Source: Fukatsuia anoeciicola (GTDB lineage Bacteria; Pseudomonadota; Gammaproteobacteria; Enterobacterales; Enterobacteriaceae). From it: 64,000 nt of DNA. Made by a program: the position numbers and the translations under genes. The stretch lies in assembly GCF_964059965.1 (NCBI RefSeq), contig NZ_OZ060923.1, forward strand, positions 310,001 to 374,000, in the 5' to 3' direction. Below, piece after piece: positions 61,219 through 64,000 of this stretch (the stretch's first letter is position 1; each line of letters opens with the position of its first letter). Below the pieces are notes generated by a model. The model was not told the origin of the DNA and ran no database searches. It saw only the letters and a program-made list of their open reading frames with translations.

Positions 61219-62488
61219 TGATCTGCTAGTACAGTTTAGCCAATTATTTCAGCAACGGACTAGTTTATCTAACATGCAAGCTCATTGGCAACAGTATCAC
61301 TGGAAAGAAACAATAAAATTAGGTTTTTCAAATCACAAACATGAAGATTGGAAGTATACATCTCTCGATCGGTTATTACAATATAGATTTAATTATGCAC
61401 AAAAATTGAAAATAAGTAAACAACAATGTGATTGTCTAGCATTACCGTTAGATAGTCACCGATTAGTATTTTTAAATGGTAGATTTATTGCATCTCTCAG
61501 TGATAATATTTATGAATCCTACCAGGTTAGTTCTTTGGTAGAACAAAAAAACATACCAGTAGCAGTACATGCAGAAGTATTTTTACATCTTACAGAAAGT
61601 TTAGCACAAGAAAGTTTATTAATTCGTTTAGCTGCAGGAAAAAAAAGTAATAAGCCATTATATCTACTACATATTAGCTCTGGCCAAACAGATAATCAAA
61701 ATAAAAATATAATTAACAGTAGTTATTATCGTCATCATTTATTAATAGAAGAGAATGCAAAAATACAGGTAATAGAACATTTTGTTAGTCTAAATAATCA
61801 GTCACACTTTACCTGTGCACGCTTAACAATATCCCTAGGTGATAATGCACAGTTAACGCATTATAAATTAGCATTTGAAAATCAGCATAGTTATCATTTT
61901 TCTCATAATGATTTAATACTTGGAAATCATGCCTACGCACATAGCGATAGTTTTCTACTTGGTGCTAATTTAACCAGGCACCATACTAGTGCTCAACTTA
62001 ATGGCAAAGGAAGTTATATATCAATTAATAGTCTATTATTACCTTTTAGAGAAGAGATATGTGATAGTCGCACTTATCTAGAGCATAATAAAGGTCACTG
62101 CCACAGTCAACAATTACATAAAACTATAGTCTATAATAATGGTAAGGCAGTATTTGATGGCATATTAAAAGTAGCACCACATGCTGTAAGAACAGATGGG
62201 AAAATAACTAACAATAACTTACTCCTTAGCAAACAAGCAGAGGTTAATACAAAACCACGGTTAGAAATTTATACAGATGATGTTAAATGTAGCCACGGTG
62301 CAACAGTAGGATATATTGATATTGAACAGGTGTCTTATTTACGGTCTCGTGGTATTAGTAAAACTAAAGCTAAACAAATGATTATTTTTGCTTTTGCTGC
62401 TGAACTTACAGAATCACTAAAGAATAAGATTATTCATCAACAAGTAGTAACCCGTATCACTAAACGTTTAAAACGGATAGATATATGA
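61196..62488 (+). CDS. sufD: Fe-S scaffold subunit SufD
   Basis: A paralogue of SufB that completes the scaffold and helps iron entry. The N-terminal segment HKHEDWKYTSL and the C-terminal DDVKCSHGATVGYID, which contains the functional His, are conserved. RSRGISKTKAKQMIIFAFAAE marks the end of the core (RSRGISKTKA, MIIFAFAAE). The 430 residues compare with 423 in E. coli. The start lies inside sufC, an overlap also found in E. coli, and the stop overlaps sufS by four bases. Confidence 0.95.
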   Translation: MTGLLPDNDLLVQFSQLFQQRTSLSNMQAHWQQYHWKETIKLGFSNHKHEDWKYTSLDRLLQYRFNYAQKLKISKQQCDCLALPLDSHRLVFLNGRFIASLSDNIYESYQVSSLVEQKNIPVAVHAEVFLHLTESLAQESLLIRLAAGKKSNKPLYLLHISSGQTDNQNKNIINSSYYRHHLLIEENAKIQVIEHFVSLNNQSHFTCARLTISLGDNAQLTHYKLAFENQHSYHFSHNDLILGNHAYAHSDSFLLGANLTRHHTSAQLNGKGSYISINSLLLPFREEICDSRTYLEHNKGHCHSQQLHKTIVYNNGKAVFDGILKVAPHAVRTDGKITNNNLLLSKQAEVNTKPRLEIYTDDVKCSHGATVGYIDIEQVSYLRSRGISKTKAKQMIIFAFAAELTESLKNKIIHQQVVTRITKRLKRIDI

Positions 62489-63774
62489 TTAATAATAACT
62501 TGCATGATAATAAACAAGCTAAAGTAGACAATAATCTGCAAATAAAAAATTTTTCTATAGAACAAATTAGAGCTGATTTTCCACTACTCAGTAGACAGGT
62601 TAATAATATTCCACTTATTTACTTAGATAGCGCAGCAAGTGCACAAAAACCACAAGTAGTAATTGATAGTGAAATGAATTTTTATCGTAAGTATTACGCA
62701 GCAGTAAATCGTGGTATCCATACTTTAGGTGAAAAAGCAACAGAAGCTATGGAACACGTACGTTGTCAAGTTGCAGATTTTATTCATGCTAAAACAGAAC
62801 AAGAGATTGTTTTCGTTAAAGGTGCTACTGAGGGTATTAATTTAGTAGCTAATAGCTATGGGGATCATTTTCTTAATACTGGTGATAGTATTATTATTAC
62901 CGAGATGGAACATCATGCTAATATTGTTCCTTGGCAAATTTTAGCCAAGAAACGTGGTCTTATTATTAAAATATGGCATTTAACAACTTCTGGAGAATTA
63001 GATTTAAATGACCTATCAAAATTAATTGATCACCATACCCATTTACTAGCAATTACACATATTTCTAATGTACTAGGTACGATAAACCCAATACATGATA
63101 TTGTAATGAAAGCAAAAGCGCTTGCAAAAGATTTAGTAGTATTGGTTGATGGTGCACAAGCAGTAATGCATCAGCAAGTTGATGTACAAGCATTAGATTG
63201 TGATTTTTATGTATTTTCTGGCCATAAATTATATGGACCGACTGGTATTGGCATACTATATGGTAAAAATAAATTATTACAAATGATGCCTCCTTGGGAA
63301 AGTGGGGGATCAATGATTAAAACTGTCAGTTTAACAGAAGAAACTACTTTTGCTGATGCTCCAGTACGCTTTGAAGCTGGTTCACCTAATACTGCTGCTA
63401 TTATTGGCATGGGAGCTGCTATAAACTATATTAATCAGCTAGGATTAACTAGAATTCAGCATTATGAACAGTCACTAATGACTTATGCATTAAAAAAGTT
63501 AAAGCAAGTACCAAACTTTAAACTTTATGGTTCAGAAAAAAATCGTGCTGGAGTTATTGCTTTTAATTTAGGGCAGCATCATTCCTATGACGTTGGTATT
63601 TTTCTTGATAAGTATGGTATTGCTATTCGTACAGGTCAACATTGTGCTATACCACTAATGAAATTTTATAACGTATCTACTATGTGTCGTGTTTCTCTGG
63701 CGCTATATAATACGTATGAAGAAATTAATCAACTGGTTACTGCATTACAAAGTATTGAGTGCCTTTTAAATTAA
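62485..63774 (+). CDS. sufS: Cysteine desulfurase SufS
   Basis: A PLP enzyme that takes sulfur from cysteine for cluster assembly. The PLP Lys lies in FSGHKLYGPTG and the active-site Cys in RTGQHCAIPLM, with the class II flanking sequence. Other marks: DSAASAQKP, MEHHANIVPWQ and VDGAQAVMH. At 429 residues it is about 23 longer than E. coli SufS, through an Asn- and Lys-rich N-terminal extension before IEQIRADFPLLSR. The overlap with sufD supports the listed start, but an internal start cannot be excluded. Confidence 0.96.
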   Translation: MINNNLHDNKQAKVDNNLQIKNFSIEQIRADFPLLSRQVNNIPLIYLDSAASAQKPQVVIDSEMNFYRKYYAAVNRGIHTLGEKATEAMEHVRCQVADFIHAKTEQEIVFVKGATEGINLVANSYGDHFLNTGDSIIITEMEHHANIVPWQILAKKRGLIIKIWHLTTSGELDLNDLSKLIDHHTHLLAITHISNVLGTINPIHDIVMKAKALAKDLVVLVDGAQAVMHQQVDVQALDCDFYVFSGHKLYGPTGIGILYGKNKLLQMMPPWESGGSMIKTVSLTEETTFADAPVRFEAGSPNTAAIIGMGAAINYINQLGLTRIQHYEQSLMTYALKKLKQVPNFKLYGSEKNRAGVIAFNLGQHHSYDVGIFLDKYGIAIRTGQHCAIPLMKFYNVSTMCRVSLALYNTYEEINQLVTALQSIECLLN

Positions 63775-63824
63775 CCATTATAATATAATTAAGTAGCTTT
63801 AATTTTACGTATTAAGGAAAAGCT

Positions 63825-64000
63825 ATGGCAATATTGCCAAGTAAACAAAAATTGCTTGCTAATTTTAATCGTTGCCTTAATTGGGAAGAAAAATATCGTT
63901 ATATAATTGAATTAGGGATGCAATTACCAGCATTAACGAAAGAACAACGGCAACCACAAAATTTAATTGCTGGTTGTTATAGCCAAGTATGGATTAGCGT
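63825..64000 (+). CDS. sufE: Sulfur acceptor SufE (partial, runs off the window)
   Basis: Takes persulfide sulfur from SufS and delivers it to SufBCD. Only the first 58 codons are in the window: MAILPSKQKLLANFNRCLNW, then EEKYRYIIELG and IAGCYSQVWIS, whose Cys is the sulfur-accepting residue. A TTAAGGAAAAGCT ribosome site precedes the ATG, 50 bases after sufS. This completes the sufABCDSE order. Confidence 0.95.
   Translation, partial: MAILPSKQKLLANFNRCLNWEEKYRYIIELGMQLPALTKEQRQPQNLIAGCYSQVWIS

Overview
The window looks like part of a chromosome of a host-restricted bacterium of the order Enterobacterales, most likely an insect endosymbiont in an advanced but unfinished stage of genome reduction. 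Every recognisable protein is closest, as far as I can judge from memory, to the Escherichia coli version, including family details such as a fused nuoCD gene. Base composition is extremely AT-rich, only about half of the 64 kb codes for protein, and long gene-free stretches lie between islands of conserved genes. I cannot name the genus from sequence alone. An Arsenophonus-like or comparable symbiont lineage is a guess.

Layout. 1-1680: decayed DNA, then cspC with a damaged yobF upstream. 1.7-9.5 kb: almost gene-free, with one tRNA-Gly and a large dispersed repeat. 9.5-13 kb: trxA, rho and wecA on the minus strand, in E. coli order. 15.1-18.9 kb: the aroK-aroB-damX-dam-rpe-gph-trpS neighbourhood reduced to aroK, rpe and trpS, with readable relics of dam and probably aroB. 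20.3-21.7 kb: rplY and tRNA-Ser(UGA). 22.9-38 kb: a complete nuoA-N operon for respiratory complex I. 38-44.3 kb: dnaQ, rnhA, yafS, gloB, mltD (dead) and yafD. 45-49.4 kb: prmC, kdsA, tRNA-Ser(GGA) and fumC. 52.2-55.2 kb: pyrF, a probable lapB relic, lapA and ribA. 56.4-64 kb: ydiK, then sufABCDS and the start of sufE.

Working together, the genes describe an aerobic cell. Complex I and fumarase feed respiration, and Suf supplies the Fe-S clusters that complex I needs. Kdo synthesis (kdsA) and wecA imply that some envelope polysaccharide synthesis remains. RibA and PyrF represent riboflavin and pyrimidine synthesis. Dam methylation, MltD and probably LapB and AroB have been lost.

The gene-free DNA is not featureless. 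It holds recognisable pseudogene relics (dam, mltD, yobF, probably lapB and aroB), two families of dispersed repeats (at least four and three copies), and several long perfect palindromes. I found no CRISPR array, intact insertion sequence, prophage, toxin or defence system. No clearly new biological system is visible. The least explained signals are the dispersed repeats and the perfect palindromes inside otherwise decayed DNA.
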